Source: IOR16 sp963521065 (GTDB lineage Bacteria; Bacillota; Clostridia; Peptostreptococcales; Anaerovoracaceae). From it: 64,000 nucleotides of DNA. Below are positions 1-7,417 of this stretch, in pieces. Each line of letters opens with the position of its first letter. Position 1 is the first letter of the stretch. Under the pieces are notes generated by a model that saw nothing but the letters and a program-made list of their open reading frames with translations, was not told where the DNA came from and made no database searches. The stretch is from contig CAUQTI010000008.1 of assembly GCA_963521065.1 (NCBI GenBank), forward strand, positions 1 to 64,000, written 5' to 3'. A program made the position numbers and the translations under genes.

Positions 1-38
1 AAAAAATGATACCTTTGAGCATTGTTAATGGAACACCT

Positions 39-869
39 TCATGCGTTTGTCGTGGCACCAACCGTCCAATATACCAGAGCAGATTCTGGATATTCCGCAT
101 CCTTTGTCTTATTTTCCACACTGATCACACCTTCGTAATCGGCAGCCGTACGGTAAAGAACCGTCTGGAATTTTACGCCATGTTCTTCTCTCATCCGCTT
201 TGTGAAAGCCGTAAATAAATTGCAAACCGTCGCTTCCGTCGACAGACAACCCAGCACATTAAAGGAATAGCTCTCTGCTTTGCTTAAAAAATCCGTATAA
301 TCCGCTCCGGTTACCGCTGCCTTATTGGTACCACCGGAAAGGAAAACACCTGCATTTTCTGCTAAAGAAGCGCTCTTTTTCCACACTGCATAGTCATTAT
401 CTTTTAATTCTGTCATTGTTTTTACGGACTGCTTGTCCATCTGCTTCCCATTGACAAAAGTGCTGACATCAAACAACTCCGCATCATCGACATTCGATAC
501 GATCTGAATCTGGATGCTGTTTCCTTTTATCCCGCTGTATCTTGCCTGTGCAAAATCATTTTCTGCCTTATTTCCGCTGTTTAAACGATAAAGATAAGCC
601 AGTCTCAGCCCATTCTTAAATAGATCACGAAGCCCCTTCATCGGTTCGTCTGTATATTCATATCCAAAGAGCTTCAAAGAATCCTTTTGAAAATCCTCTG
701 CACTTACTTGAAAAATTTCTCCGTCTTTTCCCCAATCCAGTTCTAACGCCATTGCTGCATAGCCACGCTCAGACAACGCTGCGGACGCTTTCTTTGCAGA
801 TACAAAGTTGATATAGCTGCCCGGATAAGATTTATTTTGTGTAGTAAATACACCACCGCCTAAAGCCAT
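39..869 (-). pseudogene. Phage tail sheath protein (XkdK-like), frameshifted
   Basis: The reading frame encodes 276 residues resembling the tail sheath of PBSX-like contractile tails: N-terminal MALGGGVFTTQNKSYPGSYI, a Gly-rich central part, and the sheath-typical ALVYWTVGATTNA near the end. Sheath proteins are usually 350-470 residues, so this one stops early at a TGA (positions 39-41). After a one-base shift the downstream bases read EGVPLTMLKG, which is what sheath proteins carry just after the xGAxAG motif. The gene therefore looks frameshifted rather than naturally short; the rest lies left of the window. It follows the 62-residue gene with a TAAATG junction and a GGAAGGTG ribosome binding site. 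Identification as sheath is from family knowledge; the frameshift is read directly from the sequence, though a sequencing error is possible. Confidence 0.8.
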
Positions 870-1058
870 TTAATTCACCTTCCTCTTTAAAAATTCATTG
901 ATATAGGAATCTGCTTCCTGTATCGAATATTCCTGTTCTTCTTCAAGCAATACTCCAAGCAGATCACGATTTTCTTTATATCTGCTTGAAGCAATCAGCT
1001 TTTTCTTCAAAAATTTTCCTGTCACATTTTCTCGAAATGCATCTCTTCTCAATTTCAT
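870..1058 (-). CDS. Small phage protein between tail-terminator-like and sheath genes
   Basis: This 62-residue, lysine- and glutamate-rich protein has no membrane segment or signal. Its ATG overlaps the stop of the upstream DUF6838-like gene (ATGA), so the two are probably translationally coupled, and its stop touches the sheath start. Small proteins of this size commonly occupy the position between xkdJ-like and sheath (xkdK-like) genes in clostridial PBSX-like prophages. I recognise no function; the call rests on position and spacing. Confidence 0.65.
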   Translation of the reverse strand: MKLRRDAFRENVTGKFLKKKLIASSRYKENRDLLGVLLEEEQEYSIQEADSYINEFLKRKVN

Positions 1059-1480
1059 TCTCTTTCTCCTTTTAAGCCATTTTTAACATCTGCATATTCC
1101 ATCACGCTTTCCGCTTCTGCGTTCTTATAAGAATAAAAATTATAATCAACATAGAAATGAAAAATGCCGTCAAGGCTTTTCGAGGACATTTTTGTTCCAT
1201 GCAGCAAAGCATCCTCTGCTGAGATGTAAGCAAGCACTTCGAAGATTGAAGTGTTTACACACTCTTGCAAAGTCCCATTTTCTTCTTTTGAAGGATAGTA
1301 CTGCACTTCAAAGGAATGGTTCAATCGGTAACGCTTTCCTATCATTTTCTCTGCAGAGGATGTCAGCGGTAAAATAAGAAAGCAAGATACCTTTTGTTCC
1401 TGTGTTGCTTCCCTTAAGTAAACCGGCAAACCAAACGACTCTAATTTCTTTGCCATGCCGCCCAATATTTCGTCTATCAT
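1055..1480 (-). CDS. Phage DUF6838/XkdJ-like protein (tail-terminator position)
   Basis: The 141-residue protein starts MIDEILGGMAKKLESFG and has the length and composition of the XkdJ/DUF6838 proteins that sit just before the sheath gene in PBSX-like phages and are thought to help join tail and head. The frame can be extended 23 codons upstream, but the ATG at 1478-1480 has a strong GGAGGTG site 6 bases ahead, and the extension would overlap the preceding gene's stop, so I chose the internal start. Its end overlaps the next gene by four bases. No frame damage is visible. Confidence 0.7.
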   Translation of the reverse strand: MIDEILGGMAKKLESFGLPVYLREATQEQKVSCFLILPLTSSAEKMIGKRYRLNHSFEVQYYPSKEENGTLQECVNTSIFEVLAYISAEDALLHGTKMSSKSLDGIFHFYVDYNFYSYKNAEAESVMEYADVKNGLKGERE

Positions 1481-1485
1481 CCTCT

Positions 1486-1863
1486 TCACCTCCAAATAAA
1501 TGAAATCTCCATTTTTTCCCCCTGTGTTACGCTCCTCTGAGCCGGACATGCCTTTTGGCTGAAAAGATAAGGCAGCAATTCCTCATACGGTTTTAACACC
1601 TCTTTCAACATCAAAGGATGCCCGTCCTCATCAAAGCAGAAATTTTCTATTCCGCCATGCTTAGAAATGATATAATCCGGATCAATGACGCCGAGAGATT
1701 TCATGCCATCCTTTAAGCTGTAGCTTTCTGCTAGCTTCTTCTCTTTTTCTTTATTCTTTGCCTTTTCTCTCTCGATGTCTCTTCCGTTTTCAGCCATAAT
1801 CGCATTGATGACCTCTTTTGTCATACCTTCAATCCCAAGCTCTTTTAAAAAATTTCTCTTCAT
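1486..1863 (-). pseudogene. Phage scaffold/minor structural protein GP20, internally deleted
   Basis: The 125-residue product keeps both ends of a GP20-family scaffold: an N-terminal MKRNFLKELGIEG..VINAIMAENG segment and the C-terminal LGVIDPDYIISKHGG...VLKPYEELLPYLF segment. GP20 proteins are normally about 170-200 residues, with a long charged coiled coil between these parts; here the charged linker is only about 15 residues, consistent with an in-frame internal deletion. The start at 1861-1863 has an ATGGAGGGG site; an upstream in-frame ATG at 1941 lacks one. The capsid, which normally follows a scaffold gene, is missing: the next gene is already tail-type. A product may still be made, but scaffold function is doubtful. 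Confidence 0.65.
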
Positions 1864-2004
1864 AACCCCTCCATTTTTTCTTACGCGTTTTACGAGGTGG
1901 CATCTCATACTTCCTGCAATTTTGTGTCTCGCTTCAGACAATCTGGTAAAATATTACTTTTTTTCATTTCTGCCTATCTCTTTATTAGAATCAAATTTTT
2001 ACGA

Positions 2005-2038
2005 TTTAAAAAAGAGTCATTTAAATAAACGACTCTTT
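2005..2038 (-). terminator. Terminator after the phage late regulator
   Basis: Inverted arms AAAGAGTC and GACTCTTT enclose a 12-base AT loop; on the minus strand a run of T follows. It separates the regulator from the GP20-sheath genes, so the latter should have their own promoter or depend on readthrough. Confidence 0.65.
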
Positions 2039-2132
2039 TAATCAATGATTTTTTACAGAAATGCTTTTTTGCATCTTTTACCAATATCACTATAACACTG
2101 TAAACCCCTGTTTTCATCTCACCTTTGTCTCA

Positions 2133-2570
2133 TTAAGAAAACAGTAATTTTTTAAACCGTCCCAGTGCCGCATCCTTTTTTCGATATGCTGTTGCGCGCT
2201 CACAGTGTATTTCCTCACATACCAGATCTACCGCTTCCTGCTTTTTTACCTCTTGGCTGCAAAAAGCTTTCAAAACAATCTGTTCCTCTTCTGTAAGATA
2301 TCCCCATGCCTTATCAAATAATTTGCACTCTGCCCTTAATTCGTTCAATTTTTTCTTGATTGCCTCTTTTTGAATTGCATGATTTACCATTGCATCGTTT
2401 TTTAAGCTGACCTGCACTCGCTCTTTGTCGTAGGATAAACTGCCAACTCAGTCCTTCTCCTTCAATTCGGCATATTGCTCCTGCAAGGATTCCAAGGCCG
2501 CAAGGTTATCCTCTCTATTTTTAATCATGTCCTCTGCAATCCGGTTATAGTTTATGTACCGATCAAACAT
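2133..2570 (-). pseudogene. Phage late regulator (ArpU/sigma-like), split by an in-frame UGA
   Basis: A 40-codon frame begins at ATG 2568-2570 with a GGAGAAGAG site and ends at TGA 2448-2450. The same frame then continues without another stop to 2133. The first part (MFDRYINYNRIAEDM...) is a charged helix. The second part contains VGSLSYDKERVQVSLKND, then an HTH-like C-terminus (LTEEEQIVLKAF...CERATAYRKKDAALGRFKKLL) like sigma-70 region 4 or ArpU-type late activators. The two parts look like one protein interrupted by a nonsense codon. Restart at GTG 2415-2417 could give a 94-residue product, but that codon has no good ribosome binding site. The call is by family resemblance; the split is seen directly. 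Confidence 0.6.
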
Positions 2571-2678
2571 TTCTCTTCTCCTTTTCCCAATCGTTTATAA
2601 TGTGACTCCAACCAATTTACCTTCTGCCCCCTGCTTCCCTCCTTTTTTAAGATGCTTGCGAAAATTCATTTCGTATGA

Positions 2679-2824
2679 TAGTCTATTTTTATAGATTAAA
2701 AGAAATGATTTATCGTATATTTTACATCTTATTTTTTAAATTATTTGGAATAATCTAATTATATCTATAAATATTAGATTATTTCAAGCGCATTTAGTCT
2801 ATAATTTTATATTTAATTAGACTA
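2679..2824. promoter_or_regulatory. Operator array between XRE repressor and phage regulator
   Basis: The AT-rich divergent region holds an 11-bp perfect inverted repeat, AATAATCTAAT (2749-2759) and ATTAGATTATT (2773-2783). It also holds three copies of TAGTCTA or its complement, at 2679-2685, 2795-2801 and 2818-2824; the last two form an inverted pair just ahead of the XRE gene's GGAGG site. Paired dyads of this kind are expected for a phage-type repressor acting on both promoters. Which protein binds is inference. Confidence 0.5.
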
Positions 2825-2841
2825 TTTATGGAGGTACCCCT

Positions 2842-3582
2842 ATGACATTCTCTGAGATTCTAAGACAACTCATGAAAAATGGGAATATTACACCTTACCG
2901 ACTGTCTAAAGATTTGAATGTTCATCAAACCACAATTAAAAACTGGTTAGACGGGCAAACGCCGGGGCCGGAAAACATACAAAAGATTGCAACTCGATTC
3001 GATGTATCGATTGACTTCATGCTCGGCCTTGAAGAACTGATGACCTGCAAGGAATGCGGCCTACTGTACGACCCTCTTGATCAGGGAGATTCTGCGGATC
3101 ACCAACAATTTCACACAAAAAAAATACATGCAATCGAAAAGTTCGGCAAATTGTTTGACTACAAAGAAAGACAGCTCATCAAAAGAAAAGCCGAGCGTTT
3201 TTTACAAATTAGTTCTGTTGCTGCAGACTTAAGAGCCATTTCTTGTATCCGCTACTTTAGAGCACTTTTTTCTGAAAGTATAGAATTTAATCATTTTTCA
3301 CTCGATCACCCTTCCTTTGACCGCTATGTATCCATGCTTCTGTTTCAGAAATACTGGGAGCACTTTTTAGGCGATGATCTCTATCCTTTGCTCCTTTCGA
3401 AATACGGAAAGCAACCCGGACTTGCCGAAGGTGAGCTCCACTTTGCTGTGAACGATAAACACAAAGCGCATTCTGAAAACAAGCTGAAATCCATCTCTAT
3501 TTTGGAGCAGTCAGCAATTACACCTGAATTGGATTCTCAAATAGAATCTTTCATTTCGTATCTGCTTTCCCAAAATAGCTAA
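2842..3582 (+). CDS. XRE-family repressor with C2H2-type zinc motif
   Basis: This 246-residue protein has an N-terminal XRE helix-turn-helix (about residues 5-62: SEILRQL...YRLSKDLNVHQTTIKNWLDG). A zinc-finger-like motif follows: C69-x2-C72-x14-H87-x3-H91, in the arrangement CxxCGLLYDPxxxxDxxxHxxFH. The remaining 150 residues show no motif I recognise. A GGAGG site lies 6 bases before ATG. It is divergent from the phage regulator across a repeat-rich operator region, so it is probably the prophage-type repressor. It is intact while three genes on the other side are damaged, which could mean it persists as a host regulator or was damaged last. Confidence 0.75.
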   Translation: MTFSEILRQLMKNGNITPYRLSKDLNVHQTTIKNWLDGQTPGPENIQKIATRFDVSIDFMLGLEELMTCKECGLLYDPLDQGDSADHQQFHTKKIHAIEKFGKLFDYKERQLIKRKAERFLQISSVAADLRAISCIRYFRALFSESIEFNHFSLDHPSFDRYVSMLLFQKYWEHFLGDDLYPLLLSKYGKQPGLAEGELHFAVNDKHKAHSENKLKSISILEQSAITPELDSQIESFISYLLSQNS

Positions 3583-3687
3583 AACGTTGAAACACTGAAT
3601 TTTCTTTTAGGATTATTCCACCCTGTTCCATTTTCGATTTCTCTGAATACTATGAAATAGTAAAGAAAATGGAGGTTTATTTTTATT

Positions 3688-4350
3688 ATGGAAGTTTCTC
3701 AATTAAATATCGGTATGCAGGTCCCTGATTTTGCCGCATTATCTACAATGGGTCCAATCCGAATGTCTGACTTTAGAGGAAAGTGGGTTGTACTCTTTTC
3801 GCATCCCGGCGATTTTACCCCTGTATGCACAACGGAGTTTGTTGCCTTCGCAGAATTGAACCCAGAATTTGTTGCCAGAAACACACAGCTTTTAGGAATC
3901 AGCATCGACAGCAATCCTTCCCATTTAGCATGGCTCTACGATATCTACTTAACGACTGGTATCACGATTCCCTTCCCTTTAATTTCCGACCGAAGCGGCG
4001 ACATTGCCCGCTCTTACGGCATGTTCGCACCAGACGTTACCACGCAAGAGACCATTCGTGATGTATTTATCATTGACCCGCTGCAAACCGTACGGGCTAT
4101 GATAATCTATCCTGCTACAAATGGCCGAAACATCAATGAAATACTTAGAATTCTAATCGCTATGCAGACAACAGATGAATACAATGTAGTAACTCCTGCA
4201 AATTGGGAGCCGGGCCAGCCAGTCATGGTACCAGCACCGCAAACCTACGACGGCCTTCTGCGGCGTGAAGATAATCCGGAAAGCATTGGTTTGGAATGTG
4301 CGGACTGGTGGTGGTGCTACAAGACAATCCCATTTCCCGACGCACAATAG
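3688..4350 (+). CDS. Peroxiredoxin, archaeal/PRDX6-like type
   Basis: A cytoplasmic thiol peroxidase reducing H2O2 and organic hydroperoxides. The thioredoxin-fold N-terminus contains the peroxidatic motif HPGDFTPVCTTEF with Cys47. The C-terminus carries Cys204 and Cys210 in CADWWWC, matching the C-x5-C spacing of the Aeropyrum/Methanocaldococcus-type enzymes, where these cysteines resolve the sulfenate. The protein is 220 residues, somewhat shorter than archaeal relatives because the C-terminal extension is short. ATG follows AATGGAGG. It is transcribed alone and ends at the strong terminator at 4418-4465. It fits an anaerobe's oxidative defence, as does the rubrerythrin at 23.3 kb. Confidence 0.9.
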   Translation: MEVSQLNIGMQVPDFAALSTMGPIRMSDFRGKWVVLFSHPGDFTPVCTTEFVAFAELNPEFVARNTQLLGISIDSNPSHLAWLYDIYLTTGITIPFPLISDRSGDIARSYGMFAPDVTTQETIRDVFIIDPLQTVRAMIIYPATNGRNINEILRILIAMQTTDEYNVVTPANWEPGQPVMVPAPQTYDGLLRREDNPESIGLECADWWWCYKTIPFPDAQ

Positions 4351-4417
4351 AAATCTATCATTTAAAACACCTTGATGTTTCTGTAAAATTCCGTCATAAT
4401 AGAAGAAAGCAAATATA

Positions 4418-4465
4418 AAGACCCTTGAAGTTTCAATTTTCACTGAAATTTCAAGGGTCTTTGAG
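4418..4465 (+). terminator. Strong hairpin terminator after peroxiredoxin
   Basis: A long stem (AAGACCCTTGAAGTTTCA with a matching TGAAATTTCAAGGGTCTT arm) has an 8-base loop. It is largely symmetric and could act in both directions. It isolates the peroxiredoxin from the larE remnant. Confidence 0.75.
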
Positions 4466-4475
4466 AAAAATTTAA

Positions 4476-4684
4476 TATTCTTCACTCATAGAGACAAAAA
4501 GAAATGCGCTTAGAATCTTAAGTCCTCTAAAAGAGACTGGCTTTACAAAAGAAGAGATACGCGCTTCTTTGCAAGGAAGAAACGAGGCAAATTGGGACAA
4601 GCCCACCGTTGCCTTCCTTGCTTCTCGTATTTCTTACGAAGCTTGCCTGGACCTTGGAGGTTATCGAATGGAAAGCTTAAATCA
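4476..4684 (+). pseudogene. larE: larE remnant (sulfur transferase C-terminal fragment)
   Basis: No start codon is present, but one frame reads RNALRILSPLKETGFTKEEI followed by NWDKPTVAFLASRISYEA. This is the conserved central signature of LarE, the ATP-dependent sacrificial sulfur insertase of nickel-pincer cofactor synthesis (family pattern RSPL.E.GLTK.EIR...WDKP..ACLASRIPY). The Cys of the usual ACLASR is Phe here. About 70 residues remain; the N-terminal PP-loop ATPase domain is missing upstream of a stop at 4473-4475. It directly precedes larB in the same orientation, the normal lar gene neighbourhood. A functional larE elsewhere in the genome cannot be excluded. Confidence 0.8.
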
Positions 4685-4704
4685 AAATATAGAAAGGAAC
4701 GTAA

Positions 4705-5451
4705 ATGGATCACGCTTATTTAATGAGCCTTCTGAATAAAGTTGCAGCCGGTGAAAAGAACCCGGCGGAAGCAGCAGAGGAGCTAAAAACACTCCCCTTT
4801 GAAGATCTTGGATTTTCAATGATTGATCAGCACCGGAACCTTAGAACCGGATATCCGGAAGCCATTTTCTGTGAAGGAAAAACGCCGGAACAGACTGCTG
4901 AAATCGTACGCCACATGATTTTGCATAATACAAATATCCTTGCAACGCGTGCCTCACAGAGCCATTACCGCGCAATTCGTGAAGTGGCTCAGGATGCGGT
5001 TTACCACGAATCTGCCCGTATCGTGGTGATAAAGAAACAGGAGACTCTGATTCAAAAGAAAACGATTGCAGTTGTCACTGCCGGAACCGCCGACATTCCT
5101 GTCGCAGAAGAGGCTGCGGTTACCGCCGAAACGCTTGGTAATCCTGTAGATCGTATCTATGATGTCGGTGTTGCCGGAATTCATCGCCTGTTATCGAAAA
5201 CAAAGCAAATCCGCACCGCAAACGTCATTATCGTTGTCGCTGGTATGGAAGGTGCTTTAGCAAGCGTCGTCGGGGGCCTTGTGGACAAGCCGGTGATTGC
5301 CGTACCAACCAGTATAGGATACGGCGCAAGCTTTGGCGGAATTTCTGCCCTTCTTACAATGCTGAACAGCTGTGCGGCAGGTGTAGGCGTCGTGAATATA
5401 GATAATGGGTTTGGTGCCGCTTATCTTGCCTCTAACATCAATCGGCTATAA
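4705..5451 (+). CDS. larB: Nickel-pincer cofactor carboxylase LarB
   Basis: LarB carboxylates and hydrolyses nicotinic acid adenine dinucleotide, giving the pyridinium-3,5-biscarboxylate mononucleotide used for the nickel-pincer nucleotide of lactate racemase and related enzymes. The 248-residue protein has the PurE/AIR-carboxylase-like C-terminal domain (VVTAGTADIPVAEEA, VVAGMEGALASVVGGL) and the catalytic Cys223 in NSCAAGVGVVNIDNGFGAA. Length matches the family. ATG follows AAAGGAA. It precedes larC by 54 bases and probably shares its transcript. No LarA-type racemase gene is in the window, so the enzyme using the cofactor is unknown. Confidence 0.92.
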   Translation: MDHAYLMSLLNKVAAGEKNPAEAAEELKTLPFEDLGFSMIDQHRNLRTGYPEAIFCEGKTPEQTAEIVRHMILHNTNILATRASQSHYRAIREVAQDAVYHESARIVVIKKQETLIQKKTIAVVTAGTADIPVAEEAAVTAETLGNPVDRIYDVGVAGIHRLLSKTKQIRTANVIIVVAGMEGALASVVGGLVDKPVIAVPTSIGYGASFGGISALLTMLNSCAAGVGVVNIDNGFGAAYLASNINRL

Positions 5452-5505
5452 TAAAAACAGCTATGAATATTTTAAAAGTAAAATCCAAGAAGGAGATAAA
5501 ATTTT

Positions 5506-6897
5506 ATGGAACGCATTTTATATTTTGACTGTTTTTCCGGCATCAGTGGAGATATGACGCTTGGTGCATTGATTGATTTAGGAATTGATCTCTCTTATGT
5601 AAAGTCAGAACTGGAAAAACTGCACATTTCAGGCTATACATTAGAAATCAATCCTGCGCAACAAAATGCGATAAGCGGGACAGATGTAACGGTTCACCTC
5701 ACATCAGAAAATACAGCTTCGCATCATTCTCATACACACTCACACGAGCATCTAGCAGTTCATGAATCGATGCATGAGCATCCCTCACCACATACTCACG
5801 AAAAAAAGCACACACATGACCTTGCACAGACTTTCCCCCATACTCATTCGCATTCTCACGAGCACGTACAGGAACCTTCGCACCACCACGACCATGTTGA
5901 TGCCCGTAATTTATACGATATCACGTCCATCATACAGCAAAGCTCCATCAAATCAGGTGCAAAAGAAACCGCCATCGCAATCTTTAAAGAAATTGCGGCA
6001 GCAGAAGCCGCAGTTCACGGAAAAACTCTGGAAGAAATTCATTTTCACGAGGTCGGAGCAGTCGATTCGATTATAGATATTGTCGGTACTGCTATCTGCT
6101 TAGATTATTTAAACGTAGACCGGATTGACTGTTCCGTGATTCAAGATGGACACGGCTTTATCGAATGCCAGCATGGTCTTCTTCCTGTTCCTGTCCCTGC
6201 CGTTTCTCAGATGCTTTCCGGAAGCAAGCTTACACTCATCACCGGAGAAATTGAAGGGGAGCTTGTCACGCCTACCGGCTTCGGTATTCTAAAGGCGACA
6301 GCTCGTACTTGCGGCGCAATGCCTGCGATGCAAGTTGAAAAAGTCGGATATGGCTTTGGTAAAAAAGAGACGGGAAAGCTGAATGCCCTGCGCGTATTTC
6401 TCGGTACACGTTCACAGACAGCTGTCTGCACAGATTTTTCAGTCGGCAGCACAGAAAACACGGATGCCATAACAGTCATTGAAACCTCTTTGGATGATGA
6501 AACTGGTGAAATCTTAGCTTATGCAATGGATTTGCTATTTGAAGCAGGTGCTCTAGACGTCTATCATACCCCTATTGTTATGAAAAAAAATCGTCCTGCT
6601 GTACTTCTGACGGTACTATGCCGTGAACAGGATCTGAATAAAATGGCCGATATTTTATTTCGTGAAACCTCCACGATCGGACTTCGACATCGAATTACAC
6701 AACGCTTGCTTTTACCCCGAACCTCACACGAGCTCCGTACACCGCTTGGACCTGTTTCTGTAAAGCAAGCCGCCTTTGGTGATTTTGAGAAATATAAAGC
6801 AGAATATGCTGACTGCGTTCTGCTCGCTAAAAAACACAATCTTCCGTTGCGAGAAATTTACCGGCAACTTGACCGCTTTTTTTCAGAAGAAAGATAA
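5506..6897 (+). CDS. larC: Nickel insertion protein LarC (CTP-dependent cyclometallase)
   Basis: LarC installs nickel into the pincer cofactor precursor. The N-terminus YFDCFSGISGDMTLGALIDLG is characteristic. Residues about 68-133 form a His-rich region (HSHTHSHEH, HTHSHSHEH, HHHDH) expected to bind nickel, followed by the conserved FHEVGAVDSIIDIVG and LVTPTGFGILK segments and the C-terminal LarC2 part (ETSLDDETGE...HTPIVMKKNRPAVLL). At 463 residues it is one continuous frame, unlike Lactiplantibacillus plantarum where larC1 and larC2 are joined by programmed frameshifting. An AAGGAG site precedes the ATG. It forms an operon with larB. Confidence 0.93.
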   Translation: MERILYFDCFSGISGDMTLGALIDLGIDLSYVKSELEKLHISGYTLEINPAQQNAISGTDVTVHLTSENTASHHSHTHSHEHLAVHESMHEHPSPHTHEKKHTHDLAQTFPHTHSHSHEHVQEPSHHHDHVDARNLYDITSIIQQSSIKSGAKETAIAIFKEIAAAEAAVHGKTLEEIHFHEVGAVDSIIDIVGTAICLDYLNVDRIDCSVIQDGHGFIECQHGLLPVPVPAVSQMLSGSKLTLITGEIEGELVTPTGFGILKATARTCGAMPAMQVEKVGYGFGKKETGKLNALRVFLGTRSQTAVCTDFSVGSTENTDAITVIETSLDDETGEILAYAMDLLFEAGALDVYHTPIVMKKNRPAVLLTVLCREQDLNKMADILFRETSTIGLRHRITQRLLLPRTSHELRTPLGPVSVKQAAFGDFEKYKAEYADCVLLAKKHNLPLREIYRQLDRFFSEER

Positions 6898-6961
6898 AAT
6901 CATGGTTTTTTTCTTAAGATAATGGTAAGATTAATCTAAGAAAGAATGGGAGGAAATTTAT

Positions 6962-7066
6962 ATGAGAGGAATTGCAAGAACGGGTTTGATTCTAGGAATT
7001 GTTGCATCCGCAGTATCTGCAACCGCAATTATCTTTAGTGCAATCAGCCTGCTTAGAACAAAGTAA
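6962..7066 (+). CDS. 34-residue single-pass membrane protein
   Basis: This small frame starts at ATG with a GGGAGG site 8 bases upstream. It encodes MRGIARTGLILGIVASAV followed by an Ala/Ile-rich helix and a basic end LLRTK, predicting one membrane segment flanked by positive charges. It lies 64 bases after larC and directly before a strong terminator, so it is likely expressed. I do not recognise a family. Confidence 0.65.
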   Translation: MRGIARTGLILGIVASAVSATAIIFSAISLLRTK

Positions 7067-7085
7067 AACGCCTTATTTTATGCAA

Positions 7086-7128
7086 AAGCGGTCCAGAAGT
7101 AAAAATCTTCTGAACCGCTTATTTTTTT
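7086..7128 (+). terminator. Terminator of the lar region
   Basis: The stem AAGCGGTCCAGAAG pairs with CTTCTGAACCGCTT around a 7-base loop and is followed by ATTTTTTT. It closes the larB-larC-small protein unit. Confidence 0.8.
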
Positions 7129-7150
7129 GAAAAATATGAAATGGACTGAC

Positions 7151-7417
7151 TTATGGTGCTTTTATCTCGTTCCGTATTAAAGACAGTTTCTCCGCTCTGC
7201 TCATCTTTTTAATCTGTGCTTCTCGTTTTAATGCTGCCGAACGGTCTTGCTCAATTTCATAGTAAGCCAACTCTACAGGCAGACGGCTCCTTGTATATTT
7301 CGCACCGCTCCCATCGTTATGGACTCTAATCCGTGCGTCCAAGTCGGTTGTCCATCCTGTATACAAGCTTTCGTCTTTGCATTTCAATATGTATACATAA
7401 TGCTTCTTTTCATTCAC
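7151..7417 (-). CDS. GIY-YIG domain protein (UPF0213/YazA type)
   Basis: The 88-residue single-domain GIY-YIG protein has the motif YVYILKCKDESLYTGWTTD near the N-terminus, an Arg in the next helix (ARIRVHN), and ALKREAQIKKMSRAEKLSLI, which is diagnostic of the UPF0213 group. These proteins carry a nuclease fold but their biological role is poorly defined. The start overlaps the last base of recR, so it is the last gene of a dnaX-ybaB-recR-GIY-YIG run. No anomalies. Confidence 0.85.
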   Translation of the reverse strand: MNEKKHYVYILKCKDESLYTGWTTDLDARIRVHNDGSGAKYTRSRLPVELAYYEIEQDRSAALKREAQIKKMSRAEKLSLIRNEIKAP

